Source: Prochlorococcus sp. AG-673-L20 | GTDB lineage: Bacteria; Cyanobacteriota; Cyanobacteriia; PCC-6307; Cyanobiaceae | Assembly: GCA_003211135.1 (NCBI GenBank) | Contig: QCTN01000003.1 | Location: forward strand, 27,482 to 91,481 | Length of the DNA: 64,000 bases | Direction: 5' to 3' | Part shown: piece after piece, positions 18,782-28,214 of the stretch | Layout: every line of letters begins with the position of its first letter | Position numbering within the stretch: the stretch's first letter is position 1 | The notes under the pieces: generated by a model | The model's database searches: none | Told to the model about the DNA's origin: nothing | Seen by the model: the letters and a program-made list of their open reading frames with translations, nothing else | Translations under genes and position numbers: made by a program

Positions 18782-20339
18782 TAAAGTACTATCTAATATT
18801 AGAAAAATTTTTATTAAACAAACAAAGAATTTAATATCAGATTTAAAGCCTTTAAATATTGCTTCTTTAATAGTTGCATTTACACTTATAATACCGATTT
18901 TTAATTTCTTAATTGAAGGAATAGATTTTATTTTAGGTGGTAATTTTTCTTTAGGTATTTCTGGAAGAAAAGAAATACTTGGAACATTAAAACTTTTAGC
19001 ACTTACTAGTTTTTTAGGAGGTGGTTTAGGGATCTTAAATGGCTGGTTACTATCAAATTGCGAATTTAGATTAAGGAAAACTCTTCGAATTTTTCAACTA
19101 ATTCCACTAGCAACTCCTGCATATTTGTTAACTGCAGTATTACAGGATTTAGGAAGTATTTTAGGTTACCAAATAAGTGGTTTCTGGTGGGGAGTTCTTA
19201 TACTCTCAATTACTACTTACCCTTATGTTTTCTTACTCGCTAACGAAAGTTTTAATAAATTTGGAGTTAATCAAATTAATGCTAGTAGAGGATTAGGGGT
19301 TGGACCATGGGGCAGCTTTTTTAAAATTGCTCTTCCAATGGCATTCCCATCATTAATAACTGGAATCAGCCTTATGTGTATGGAAGTTATGAATGATTTA
19401 GGGACAGTTGAGTTATTAAATATTCCAAGTATTTCTAAAGGTATTACTGAAAATTGGATCATTGAAGGTAATCCTAAGAGCGCCATTGGATTATCATTAG
19501 TTGCTTTAATAATAGTTTTTACTTTAATTTTGTTTGAAAAACTTTCAAGAAGGAAGACAAAGCGTTGGAGTGAAAATCCTGCCTCATTAAGTTCTCTGGG
19601 ATTTGAGTTAAAAGGAAATAGGTCTTACATAGCATATTTATTTACTTCATTACCACCATTATTTGCTATTGGAATTCCATTTTCTTGGTTTCTATTAAAT
19701 ATTGATCAGTTAAATAAAGGATTCACAACAGAATTAATATCTCTTACTTTTAGAACTATTAGCCTTGGAATAATTGCTGCATTAGTAGCGTTAATTTTCT
19801 CTTTAATATTAACGCTATCTAATCGTCAGAATAAGAATTTACTTATGAGATTAATAACATTCCCAGCAAGTATTGGATATGCAATCCCAGGAACTGTATT
19901 AGCTATATCATTAATAAGTATTTCCAATTCAAAGTTCTATTTTATTGCTATATTCCTTCTGATCTGGGGTTACGTAGTTCGATTTTTAACTATTTCAAAA
20001 GGTTCTCTTGATTCTGGATTTGAAAGAATATCTCCAACCCTTGATGAGGCTGCAAAGGGACTAGGCTCTAATTGGTTTGGTGTTATCAAGAAGATACATA
20101 TTCCACTATTAAAAGGTCCAATCTTAGTTGGATCACTTTTAGTATTTGTAGACACCATTAAGGAGTTACCAATTACATTTATTCTTAGACCTTTCGACTT
20201 TGATACCTTATCTGTAAGGATATATCAATATGCTGGAGATGAGCGAATGGCAGAAGCCTTATTACCTGCATTCTTTATAACAGTCTTGGGGCTAATTGCA
20301 TCAAGTACATTAATTCCAAGCTTAGAAAAAAAGAACTAA
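18771..20339 (+). pseudogene. Iron-type ABC transporter permease with broken or non-standard start
   Basis: The frame is open from 18771 to the TAA at 20337-20339 (522 codons). It encodes a two-module permease of the Fe3+ importer type (FutB/AfuB/SfuB-like), with about twelve transmembrane helices in two halves. EAA loops are visible as NASRGLGVGPWGSFFKIALP and DEAAKGLGSNWFGVIKKIHIP. Protein-like sequence begins well upstream of the first TTG (19125), for example FLGGGLGILNGWL. No ATG, GTG or TTG precedes 19125 except an ATG at 18765 followed at once by TAG (18768-18770). The gene is either inactivated at codon 2, read from a rare start such as ATT 18798, or affected by a base error. The substrate is inferred from family. 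Confidence 0.75.
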
Positions 20340-21280
20340 ATTTTATTTAAAAATTTTCTTAATAAGAATGGAAGACCTAAAAATAAATCTGCCGAGGTAG
20401 ATATCAATCTAAAATAAATTAAACTTGGAAGAATTATATTGTGTGGAATATTTTTTCCACAAAAAAAAAGAAAACAAGCCTCAAATACCCCCACCCCTCC
20501 TGGGGCTGTAGGTACTATTAATCCAATAGCCCAGGACAAACAAAAAATTACCAATAAATAAAAAATACTATGTTGATTGTCTAAATTAACTATATAAAAG
20601 CAAATAATAAATCCAATAAATTTTGACAATACAAAAAGAATCTCAATCAAAAAAGCTCCCGTAGGGAAGAAAGAAATTATTTTTATTCTTTCCTCAAATC
20701 GATACTTTTCATTCTTAATTTTTAAAGATTTAATGGTTTTACCTTTTAAGGTTTCTAACCTTTCCAAAATATAAAAAATCAATTTTCTATTCAGAAATAT
20801 CAATGGTAGGAGTAATAAAAAATAAAATGGGGAAAAAATTATACCAACTGAAGCCAATAAGAAAGATGCACACAACATAAAATAAGGCTCTATTAGTGTC
20901 GAATAAAAAGCTAATTGAGGATTACTAATATCTTTTATAAAGTTATATCTTTCAAAGAAATGCCAAATACCTCCTGGAACATATTTAAGAATATTCGTCA
21001 GAACATAAAAGGAGATTAAACTTTTTTTAATCTTGGTTTTACCAAACCAAGCAACTATATTTTTCCAAGCTAGTGCATTAAAATAAATACTAAATACACA
21101 AAATAAAAATGATAAAAATATATAATTTCCATTTCTAGCAAAATCAATATTTAATGAAATTTGATCAAAATTTTTAAAAAAATAAAAAGAGAAATAAGAT
21201 ATACTCAAAAGAAAAAAAAGTTTCTTCAGGATTACAAAGTTAATATTCTTTAAAAGATTTATAAAATAAATTTTTTGCAT
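20336..21280 (-). CDS. YbhN/LPG-synthase-TM family membrane protein
   Basis: An integral membrane protein of 314 residues from ATG 21280; a TTG eight codons upstream would overlap larC. It has six to eight hydrophobic helices and the family segments LTNILKYVPGGIWHFFERY and SWAIGLIVPTAPGGVGVFEA, typical of the UPF0104/YbhN group related to the membrane half of lysylphosphatidylglycerol synthase and dolichol-type glycosyltransferase helpers. Lipid flipping or envelope biogenesis is a plausible role, but no substrate can be named. Convergent with the ABC permease gene (4-base overlap) and close behind larC. Confidence 0.8.
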   Translation of the reverse strand: MQKIYFINLLKNINFVILKKLFFLLSISYFSFYFFKNFDQISLNIDFARNGNYIFLSFLFCVFSIYFNALAWKNIVAWFGKTKIKKSLISFYVLTNILKYVPGGIWHFFERYNFIKDISNPQLAFYSTLIEPYFMLCASFLLASVGIIFSPFYFLLLLPLIFLNRKLIFYILERLETLKGKTIKSLKIKNEKYRFEERIKIISFFPTGAFLIEILFVLSKFIGFIICFYIVNLDNQHSIFYLLVIFCLSWAIGLIVPTAPGGVGVFEACFLFFCGKNIPHNIILPSLIYFRLISTSADLFLGLPFLLRKFLNKI

Positions 21281-21287
21281 ATTAATC

Positions 21288-22511
21288 TTATTTCCAATCT
21301 TCAAAAGGTTTAAATTCCTTGCGAGATTCTCTTATGATATTTCTTACTTCTTCAGCTGTTTTATTATTCTCAATTTGCAATCTGTAAATTTCATCATTCT
21401 CTGGTTTCATATAAATAGTTCCGTTAGGTTTCATTGATTGTTTAAATTTAATTTTTCCAAAAGTTGTTAGACACTCTCCCTTTCTTCTCAGTAAAACCCA
21501 CCTCGCTTGTTTTCTTTCTCTCAAACCTATAGTAGTAGAAAATTCAAACCATAATTTCCTAAAATACTCCTGCTTTTTAATAGGCAAGATAACTTGGATA
21601 GAAAAACCTATTCGGTTTTTTTTCATATTAATTGTCTGAGAAGAAACATCATAAGCTCCTTCTTTTCTAAATTTCTCAATTAAATTAGCTAGTTCTTCAG
21701 ACGTTTGATCATCAATCCATGCCTCTTGAACACAAATCTCCTCATATCTTGGACTAATTTTTTGATCTATCAAATTCTCATCACTAGTATTAATTTTTAA
21801 AACCCTGACCAAATTTGGGCATGGAAGATTTAAATTCCCAAGACCTACTCCATAGGAATCAATAGAATATTTATAAGGAATTTGGAAAGATTTAACTAAA
21901 TTAGAAAGTAAAGCTATTCCTGTTGGAGTGGATAATTCGCCCTCTATAGAATCAATACTTGAGATCACCTTAAAATTTTTTTTTCTTAATAACTCTATTA
22001 CCGCAGGAGATGGTATTGATAATTTGCCATGATCAGCCTGAATAAAACCTCTACCTAAAGTAGGTTCATTACAAAAAACCTTCTTTGGCTTTAAATATTC
22101 AATTGAAGTGCAGACTCCAATAATATCTACTAAGGAATCGATTGCCCCGATCTCATGAAAATGGACTTTTTCTGGGTTAATACCATGAACTCTTCCTTCT
22201 GCTATAGCTAAAGACTCGAAAACTTCATAAATTCTTTTTTTTAATTGTTCTTCTAATTGAGCCTTCAGAATTAAATCTTTAATACCTTTCCAATCTCTTT
22301 TAGTAGTTTGATCAACTTTCTCGACATCAACCTGTATTCCTCGAATTGAACAATTTTGAGATTCTCTGAAGTTTAAATAATATAAATTTTCTAATCCAAA
22401 ACATGCAAGTGTTTTTTCAATTTCATATTTTGGTACCCCCAAATCATAAAAAGCACCCAATAACATATCCCCAGAGACTCCAGGAGAACACTCAATTAAT
22501 ATTTCTTCCAT
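21288..22511 (-). CDS. larC: LarC-like nickel insertion protein (DUF111)
   Basis: LarC inserts nickel into the pincer nucleotide cofactor of lactate racemase-type enzymes, a CTP-dependent step. The 407 residues begin with the family N-terminus LIECSPGVSGDMLLGAFYDL, followed by GRVHGINPEKVHFHEIGAID (metal-binding His and Glu) and LSTPTGIALL. The C-terminal half has TTIGLRERKQARWVL and the closing PENDEIYRLQIENNKTAEEV. In lactobacilli LarC is made by programmed frameshift; here one continuous frame encodes both halves. larA, larB and larE are not in this window. Confidence 0.9.
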   Translation of the reverse strand: MEEILIECSPGVSGDMLLGAFYDLGVPKYEIEKTLACFGLENLYYLNFRESQNCSIRGIQVDVEKVDQTTKRDWKGIKDLILKAQLEEQLKKRIYEVFESLAIAEGRVHGINPEKVHFHEIGAIDSLVDIIGVCTSIEYLKPKKVFCNEPTLGRGFIQADHGKLSIPSPAVIELLRKKNFKVISSIDSIEGELSTPTGIALLSNLVKSFQIPYKYSIDSYGVGLGNLNLPCPNLVRVLKINTSDENLIDQKISPRYEEICVQEAWIDDQTSEELANLIEKFRKEGAYDVSSQTINMKKNRIGFSIQVILPIKKQEYFRKLWFEFSTTIGLRERKQARWVLLRRKGECLTTFGKIKFKQSMKPNGTIYMKPENDEIYRLQIENNKTAEEVRNIIRESRKEFKPFEDWK

Positions 22512-22573
22512 ATCCTTTTAGTTTTTGAATAATAAGAATTCAAGAGATAAAAACTTGTCAATAATAATCAATA

Positions 22574-23173
22574 CTACACTTTCTTAGATTTTATTTTTTC
22601 AATAATTTCGTACTTAACCATTCTCAGTGTACTTCCATCCCTAATTACATCGAGGCTTATAAAGTTATTCAGAAATTGAAGAGAGATCTCTCCTTCAATA
22701 ATAATTTTAAAAGTTGAATATTTTGATATCTTTGAAGGAGGAGAAGAACAAATTTTTATAACAATCTCTTTCTTTTGTGTATTTACATAAACCAATTCTC
22801 CTCTTATAGAAAAATAATTATTATTTAAATTTAATTCTTCTAATAATTCATTAGGATCCTTTTCGGAAATTTTTCTATCAACTTGATTTAACTGATAAGG
22901 GTCCCAAATACCTGCTACTTGCAAATGTAGATTATTAATATTTTTATTTCGTGGATAAACAATCCAAAAATAATCCTTCTCTAAATTGATATATTTTTTT
23001 ATCAGAGCTATAGCCTTACCAAGAATAACTGTTTCAATTATTTTTCCTTCCTTATCAGTTAATGTTCCTCGATTTATTTGATCAATATTATTTGGTTTAT
23101 AAATACCTTTAACGATACCTATCGCCCTGTACTGTAATTTATTTGTAACTTCTTGGATAGGATTTTTAATCAT
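22574..23173 (-). CDS. Conserved-looking protein of unknown function
   Basis: A 199-residue soluble protein with ATG start and no signal peptide or membrane helix. Alternating beta-strand-like segments (QYRAIGIVKGIYKPN, NLHLQVAGIWDPYQ, YFSIRGELVYVNTQKKEIVI) suggest one or two OB-like or beta-barrel folds. A basic Pro/Ser segment (SSPPSKISKYSTFKI) and a basic tail follow. I do not recognise a named domain. It lies downstream of a small secreted protein gene and upstream of larC on the same strand, with gaps of 45 and 62 bases. Confidence 0.65.
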   Translation of the reverse strand: MIKNPIQEVTNKLQYRAIGIVKGIYKPNNIDQINRGTLTDKEGKIIETVILGKAIALIKKYINLEKDYFWIVYPRNKNINNLHLQVAGIWDPYQLNQVDRKISEKDPNELLEELNLNNNYFSIRGELVYVNTQKKEIVIKICSSPPSKISKYSTFKIIIEGEISLQFLNNFISLDVIRDGSTLRMVKYEIIEKIKSKKV

Positions 23174-23218
23174 ATTTGTTTATTTTTGAGAAATGTTTTT
23201 AGTAAGAATTTTATTTAA

Positions 23219-23515
23219 TTAAAGACTTTCTTTTTCTTCAATCTTATTAAATAATTTTAATGCATCATCTATAGCATCAGATGGATTAGTAGCATCATTC
23301 ATACTATTAGCCCTTCTAAGCATTTCAACTATTTCAAAAGGGTTAGTAGGTAAAGCTGAGCTATTGGTATCAAATTTTGTAGAGCTATCTATTTCAATTT
23401 CATTCAAGTATGATTCCTCTGCACTTAATATGGATGATTTAATATTGATTAATAAGATAAATAAAATGAAAAATTTGCCTAAACTTGATATTTTTTTATT
23501 TAATATGAATTTCAT
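23219..23515 (-). CDS. Small predicted secreted protein, unknown function
   Basis: ATG 23515 gives 98 residues; the frame extends five codons upstream to a TTG. It has a basic N-terminus (MKFILNKKISSLGK) and a hydrophobic core to about residue 30, followed by a likely cleavage site near LSAEES. The mature part is acidic, with PTNPFEIVEMLRRANSM and NPSDAIDDALKLFNKIEEKE, predicted as two amphipathic helices. No family recognised. It is divergent from xth with 72 bases between starts. Confidence 0.6.
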   Translation of the reverse strand: MKFILNKKISSLGKFFILFILLINIKSSILSAEESYLNEIEIDSSTKFDTNSSALPTNPFEIVEMLRRANSMNDATNPSDAIDDALKLFNKIEEKESL

Positions 23516-23587
23516 TTTGTTTAATTTCAAAACAATTTAAACTTTATTATTATTTGCTATTTTAATTTTACATAATTTGGGAATAAA

Positions 23588-24433
23588 TTGTTAATAGCAA
23601 CTTGGAATGTAAACTCTGTAAGAACAAGGCTTTCTCAAATTACTAATTGGATTAATGAGGTAAACCCAGATATACTTTGTCTGCAAGAAACTAAAGTTCG
23701 AGATGATGCTTTTCCTTTATCGCATTTTGAAGAATTAGGTTATGCAGTTATTATCCATGGCCAAAAATCTTATAATGGTGTTGCAATATTAAGTAAGTTT
23801 AAGTTTGAAAATGTAAATAAAGGATTTATTAACGAGAATGAAGGGGGGGATATTTCTAAGAAATTTAATGAGCAAAAAAGGTTGATTTCTGCAGATATCA
23901 ATGGGTTAAAAATAATTAATGTTTATGTGCCAAACGGTTCTTCAATAGATTCTGACAAATTTGATTATAAAATTAAATGGTTAAATCATCTATCAGCATT
24001 CTTAGATGAGCAAGTAAACGATGATGATTTAGTTTGTTTTTTAGGTGACTTTAATATAGCTCCAAACGCAATTGATATTCATGCCCCTCAAAAATATGAA
24101 GGGGGTATAATGGCTTCAAAGATGGAAAGAGAAGCACTCAATAATGTTCTTAAAGGAAGATTTATTGATTCTTTTCGGATTTTCGAGAAGAATACTGGGC
24201 ATTGGAGTTGGTGGGATTACCGTAATAATGCGTATGAACTAAATAAAGGTTGGAGAATAGACCATATTTATATAAGTAAAAACCTTTCATCAAAACTCAA
24301 AAGCTGTGTAATAGAGAGGAGTCAAAGAGAAAATATACAACCTAGTGATCATGCTCCAGTATTAATTAATATTGAGATCGATAATCAAAATGAAGATTAC
24401 TTTGATGGTGATGATGATCTTTTCGAAATATAA
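23588..24433 (+). CDS. xth: Exodeoxyribonuclease III (AP endonuclease)
   Basis: An exonuclease III family enzyme of 281 residues that nicks abasic sites and trims 3' blocks in base excision repair. The start is TTG (MLIATWNVNSVRTRLSQ). Metal and catalytic motifs are all present: ILCLQETKVRD (Glu), NVYVPNGSS, LGDFNIAPN (Asp and Asn), WSWWDYR and the ending WRIDHIYIS with QPSDHAPVL. The C-terminus carries an acidic tail (EDYFDGDDDLFE) of about 15 residues beyond the fold, not usual in the E. coli enzyme. Its neighbours suggest no shared operon. Confidence 0.95.
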   Translation: MLIATWNVNSVRTRLSQITNWINEVNPDILCLQETKVRDDAFPLSHFEELGYAVIIHGQKSYNGVAILSKFKFENVNKGFINENEGGDISKKFNEQKRLISADINGLKIINVYVPNGSSIDSDKFDYKIKWLNHLSAFLDEQVNDDDLVCFLGDFNIAPNAIDIHAPQKYEGGIMASKMEREALNNVLKGRFIDSFRIFEKNTGHWSWWDYRNNAYELNKGWRIDHIYISKNLSSKLKSCVIERSQRENIQPSDHAPVLINIEIDNQNEDYFDGDDDLFEI

Positions 24434-24590
24434 TTTCAAAAAGATCTTAATTACTTATAAACCTCAAAACGCTTTATATTAAACAAAAATTTAGAAATAT
24501 TCTAACTTTATCTTAAATTCACATTAAATTTAATTATTTACATTCCAAAGTATCGCAATAAAAATATCATAATGTAGAATTTCAATCTAA

Positions 24591-24619
24591 TTGACAAAAT
24601 TTTTACTTATTTCTAAGTT
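24591..24619 (+). promoter_or_regulatory. Candidate sigma-70 promoter for hemL
   Basis: TTGACA at 24591-24596 matches the -35 consensus. Seventeen bases later TAAGTT (24614-24619) is a weak -10 match, three of six bases. It lies 42 bases before the hemL start, in the 228-base gap after xth. Placement and the perfect -35 support it, but the -10 is poor. Confidence 0.3.
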
Positions 24620-24661
24620 AGAACATAATGAAATTTTCTCAAAACTACTTTAATTTAAATT

Positions 24662-25963
24662 TTGACTGACATATTAAATACTACTCATTCTGAAGAAGTT
24701 TTCTCTTCAGCTTTAGAATTAATGCCTGGAGGTGTTAGTTCCCCAGTAAGAGCATTTAAGTCTGTTGGTGGTCAGCCAATTGTTTTTGATAGAGTAAAGG
24801 GTCCTTATGCTTGGGATGTTGATGGGAATAGATATATAGATTACATAGGTAGTTGGGGTCCAGCGATTTGTGGTCACGCCCATCCTGAAGTAATTACAGC
24901 ATTGCAAGAAGCAATTGAAAAAGGTACTAGTTTTGGAGCACCTTGTGTATTAGAGAATAAACTTGCCAAAATGGTAATAGACGCTGTTCCATCGGTAGAG
25001 ATGGTTAGATTTGTAAACAGTGGAACGGAAGCCTGTATGGCAGTTTTAAGGCTAATGAGAGCATTTACAGGGAGAGATAAAGTAATAAAATTTGATGGGT
25101 GCTATCACGGCCATGCTGATATGTTTTTGGTAAAAGCCGGTTCTGGAGTAGCTACTTTAGGATTACCAGATTCCCCAGGGGTTCCAAGAACTACAACAGC
25201 AAACACCCTAACTGCTCCTTATAACGATCTTGAAGCTGTAAAAAAATTATTTTCTGAGAATCCAGATGCAATATCAGGAGTAATTCTTGAGCCTATAGTT
25301 GGTAATGCAGGATTTATTACTCCTGAACCTGGTTTCCTTGAAGGATTGAGAGAACTCACAACTGAGAATGGATCATTACTAGTTTTTGATGAAGTTATGA
25401 CTGGTTTCAGAATTAGCTACGGAGGGGCTCAAGAAAAATTTGGAGTTACGCCTGATTTAACAACCCTTGGCAAAGTGATTGGAGGAGGTTTACCCGTAGG
25501 AGCATATGGAGGAAAAAAAGAAATTATGTCAATGATTGCGCCATCCGGGCCTGTATATCAAGCAGGAACTTTAAGTGGAAATCCTCTAGCAATGACAGCG
25601 GGTATTAAAACTCTTGAGTTACTTAAACAAGAAGGGTCTTATGAGAAGCTTGAGTCAACAACCTCTAGATTAATTGAAGGAATTATGCAATCTGCTGAAA
25701 ATAATGGTATCGCAATAAATGGTGGGAGCATTAGTGCAATGTTCGGATTTTTCTTATGTGATGGACCGGTAAGAAATTTCGAAGAAGCTAAAACAAATAA
25801 TTCAGAACTCTTTGGAAGACTACATAGGGAGATGCTCAATCGAGGAATATATTTAGCTCCAAGTCCATTTGAAGCTGGATTTACTTCATTAGCTCATAGT
25901 GAAGAAGAAATTGATAGAACGATAGAAGCTTTCGATCAATCCTTCAGCGTTATAAAAAATTAA
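24662..25963 (+). CDS. hemL: Glutamate-1-semialdehyde 2,1-aminomutase
   Basis: A PLP enzyme that converts glutamate-1-semialdehyde to 5-aminolevulinate, the entry to tetrapyrroles by the C5 route used in cyanobacteria and plants. The 433 residues begin at TTG 24662. [55 protein letters not shown] and the PLP-binding [16 protein letters not shown] (Lys of LGK is the Schiff-base lysine) are all typical. [10 protein letters not shown] and [19 protein letters not shown] follow. No Shine-Dalgarno is seen. It has its own upstream gap of 228 bases. Confidence 0.97.
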   Translation: MTDILNTTHSEEVFSSALELMPGGVSSPVRAFKSVGGQPIVFDRVKGPYAWDVDGNRYIDYIGSWGPAICGHAHPEVITALQEAIEKGTSFGAPCVLENKLAKMVIDAVPSVEMVRFVNSGTEACMAVLRLMRAFTGRDKVIKFDGCYHGHADMFLVKAGSGVATLGLPDSPGVPRTTTANTLTAPYNDLEAVKKLFSENPDAISGVILEPIVGNAGFITPEPGFLEGLRELTTENGSLLVFDEVMTGFRISYGGAQEKFGVTPDLTTLGKVIGGGLPVGAYGGKKEIMSMIAPSGPVYQAGTLSGNPLAMTAGIKTLELLKQEGSYEKLESTTSRLIEGIMQSAENNGIAINGGSISAMFGFFLCDGPVRNFEEAKTNNSELFGRLHREMLNRGIYLAPSPFEAGFTSLAHSEEEIDRTIEAFDQSFSVIKN

Positions 25964-25965
25964 TT

Positions 25966-26772
25966 TTATCTATTATTTCCTCCAACAATTACAGGTGGCA
26001 TTGATCCACTAGATCCAGGAAGTCCTGGAACCACTTGTGTACTACCATCCCATTTATCTAGGAATAGTTTAAAAAGTACCTGATCATTTAAACCTTTATT
26101 AAGGGTCTCATATCTTAAGGCTTCCTGTGCTGCAATTTCTACTTCTGTTTTAGCTCTTAAAAGTAGCTGACCAGCTATTTGTTTCTGTTCAATAGCCGCT
26201 CTGTATTCCTCAGCTATTTCTAAACCGGTAAGATCTAAGCTTTTTACATCTACATAATCAAAAGAATTCAATTCCTCAGCCACAGTGTCAGCGACTTTTT
26301 CAGAAATAACATTAAATTCAGTTGCTATTGTTTCTAGTTCATACTGCGAAAATACAGATTTTAAAGCTTTAAGTAAAGAAGGCTGAACTATCTTTTGATA
26401 AACATCACTATTTCTGCTAGCGATTGTCGCAAAAATTCTGCCTGCTTCATCTGGCTTAACCGAATATTTAACAGTGGCTGTTGCTCTAATAACTTGAAGA
26501 TCTTTTGTTAAGGTTTCAAATTTCTCAGGTTGGACTTGAGTTTTTATATCAAATGGAAAGACCGACTGAACGAAAGGGACTTTAAAATTCAAACCTGCTC
26601 TTCTTGAACCACCACTTACTTTCCCTAAGGTGGTTACTACAGCTACTTGTCCAGAAGGCACAACAAATAGAGATTGTGTTAACAAAAGAAATCCAGTAAA
26701 AGATAATACAATTAATAGTGTTGCAGTTCCTCCTGGTCCCGTTGGAGTGACGTTTTTGAAAGATGTAGACAT
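25966..26772 (-). CDS. Prohibitin-like SPFH/Band 7 protein
   Basis: A 268-residue membrane-anchored SPFH protein. A single transmembrane segment lies at residues about 17-38, then the Band 7 domain starts VVPSGQVAVVTTLGKVSGGS, with GLNFKVPFVQSVFPFDIKTQ. A helical region follows (AEEYRAAIEQKQIAGQLLL), and the tail is Gly/Pro/Ser-rich (VVPGLPGSSGSMPP). Such proteins form large ring assemblies at membranes and are linked to membrane protein quality control, for instance with FtsH. The exact role here is inference. Converges on hemL, 2 bases between stops. Confidence 0.88.
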   Translation of the reverse strand: MSTSFKNVTPTGPGGTATLLIVLSFTGFLLLTQSLFVVPSGQVAVVTTLGKVSGGSRRAGLNFKVPFVQSVFPFDIKTQVQPEKFETLTKDLQVIRATATVKYSVKPDEAGRIFATIASRNSDVYQKIVQPSLLKALKSVFSQYELETIATEFNVISEKVADTVAEELNSFDYVDVKSLDLTGLEIAEEYRAAIEQKQIAGQLLLRAKTEVEIAAQEALRYETLNKGLNDQVLFKLFLDKWDGSTQVVPGLPGSSGSMPPVIVGGNNR

Positions 26773-26885
26773 TTAAGTTTGATTTTCATTAATCATATTT
26801 AAAGAAATTAATTAATGCATTGATTGGGTATTTAATTAAAATATTTTTTTAATAATTGTTTTACTAAATTAACAAATGATAAAAA

Positions 26886-27086
26886 TTATTTTGATTTAAA
26901 TTTCTGCAATAATTGCAAATAAAGATCTTCATCTATTTCTCTTATATCGTATTCAGAAGGCAAGACTCCATGCTTATGCTCATGTGCAGCCATCCAGCAA
27001 AATTTCTCAATTTCTGTTAATGAAAAACGTGGGTATTCTTTTATTTTTAGGCATAATGAATCAACAAGAGATTCTGAATAATCCAT
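26886..27086 (-). CDS. Small protein of unknown function
   Basis: A 66-residue soluble protein with ATG start. It contains LTEIEKFCWMAAHEHKHGVL and EYDIREIDEDLYLQLLQKFK; the His-Glu-His-Lys-His run is notable but does not match a known metal site. No membrane helix. It follows yajQ on the same strand with a 27-base gap, which supports a real, co-transcribed gene. No domain recognised. Confidence 0.6.
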   Translation of the reverse strand: MDYSESLVDSLCLKIKEYPRFSLTEIEKFCWMAAHEHKHGVLPSEYDIREIDEDLYLQLLQKFKSK

Positions 27087-27113
27087 TATTATAATGTCCC
27101 AACTGATAACATA

Positions 27114-27611
27114 TTATCGATAATTATTAGCCTGTAGTGGAATTTTATAGGTCTCCTCCAAATTTTCAAGTAACTTAATTGCTAATTGAAGATCATTCTT
27201 GCTTTTGCTCATTACTCTTAATGTTTCTCCGTTAATACTTACATTGATCTTTTTAATTTCGTCTCTAATATCTTTACTTATTTTTTTCGCAATTTCCTGA
27301 CTAAGCCCTTTCTTTAAATTAATAGTTTGCTTAACTTTATTTCCGCTTACTACTTCAACAATGTTGAAATCGAAAATTTTTAAAGAGAGTTTTCTTTTTA
27401 TTGCTTTTTGTCTAATAATATCAATCACGGAATTTAGAGTTAATTCACTATTTGTAGTTATAAAAATATTGTCTTTTTCTAAATCTAAGGAGGTATCTGT
27501 TCCTTTAAGATCATATCTTTGAGAAATCTCTCTCTTAACTTGATCCAGAGCATTAACTAATTCTTGTCTATCAAAATCAGAGACCACATCAAATGAAAAA
27601 TTTTCCGCCAT
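27114..27611 (-). CDS. YajQ-family nucleotide-binding protein
   Basis: A 165-residue YajQ/UPF0234 protein with two ferredoxin-like halves. It begins FSFDVVSDFDRQELVNALDQ, includes EISQRYDLKGTDTSLDL, and ends with VRVMSKSKNDLQ-type segment (TLRVMSKSKNDLQLAIKLL). Some YajQ proteins bind cyclic di-GMP, others bind RNA or ribonucleotides; which applies here is unknown. Downstream gene order: a 66-residue protein follows. Confidence 0.92.
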   Translation of the reverse strand: MAENFSFDVVSDFDRQELVNALDQVKREISQRYDLKGTDTSLDLEKDNIFITTNSELTLNSVIDIIRQKAIKRKLSLKIFDFNIVEVVSGNKVKQTINLKKGLSQEIAKKISKDIRDEIKKINVSINGETLRVMSKSKNDLQLAIKLLENLEETYKIPLQANNYR

Positions 27612-27676
27612 TATTTATATTTAAATTAATTTAATTATTACTCAAATAAACTTAAAAAAAAATAAAAAGAGTTAAT

Positions 27677-28189
27677 TTAATCAAAAAATAACAAACTAAC
27701 AACCTTACCCATTTCTTCAGCACATCTACAACTATTTAATAAAGTTTCACTATCGTGAAACGCGAAACAAATTAATTGATCACATCTATTAATGATTTCT
27801 TGATTACAAAGACTACTTGCCATTGGCAAAGGTAACTCATCATTCTCACTTTTCTCAACCAAATGCATAACGCTCTCTAATTGATTTTTAATTTCAGGTA
27901 ATTGCTTATCTAAACTCTGTGGTAAAAGAACAGTCAATAAAGAGGGATCAATATCTAAGACAGCTCTTATTACTGCAGCATTAACTCCCTGAGATCCTGA
28001 GGTAAGGATATTATGCCCCTCTTCCGCTAATGATCTCGCGATTAGTTCGATCAAGTGAATATCAACTACAGGTACATGTCGACTTCCCAGAAAAGCAATC
28101 TTTCTTTTCCCATTATCCTGAAGTTTTGCAAGTTCCTGAGCTAAGGTATCAACACCTTCTGTTGAGGGGAGGTCTAAAGAACGGCTCAA
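27677..28189 (-). CDS. DprA/LOG-like Rossmann protein
   Basis: A 170-residue protein from a TTG start. It has the Rossmann-like features of the DprA and LOG families: KIAFLGSRHVPVVD, then SLAEEGHNILTSGSQGVNAA where the glycine pair binds phosphate, and the later ICFAFHDSETLLNSCRCAEE. It is much shorter than DprA, lacking the SAM and winged-helix domains, so it is probably a small nucleotide-binding relative rather than the transformation protein. Its start lies 25 bases from the end of the BioD/DRTGG gene, suggesting co-transcription. Confidence 0.7.
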   Translation of the reverse strand: MSRSLDLPSTEGVDTLAQELAKLQDNGKRKIAFLGSRHVPVVDIHLIELIARSLAEEGHNILTSGSQGVNAAVIRAVLDIDPSLLTVLLPQSLDKQLPEIKNQLESVMHLVEKSENDELPLPMASSLCNQEIINRCDQLICFAFHDSETLLNSCRCAEEMGKVVSLLFFD

Positions 28190-28214
28190 AATAAAACGGT
28201 TACTACATTTGAAA

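Noticed and set aside
19125..20339. 404-residue permease starting at TTG 19125
   Set aside because: Permease-like sequence continues in frame upstream to 18771, so this TTG is internal.
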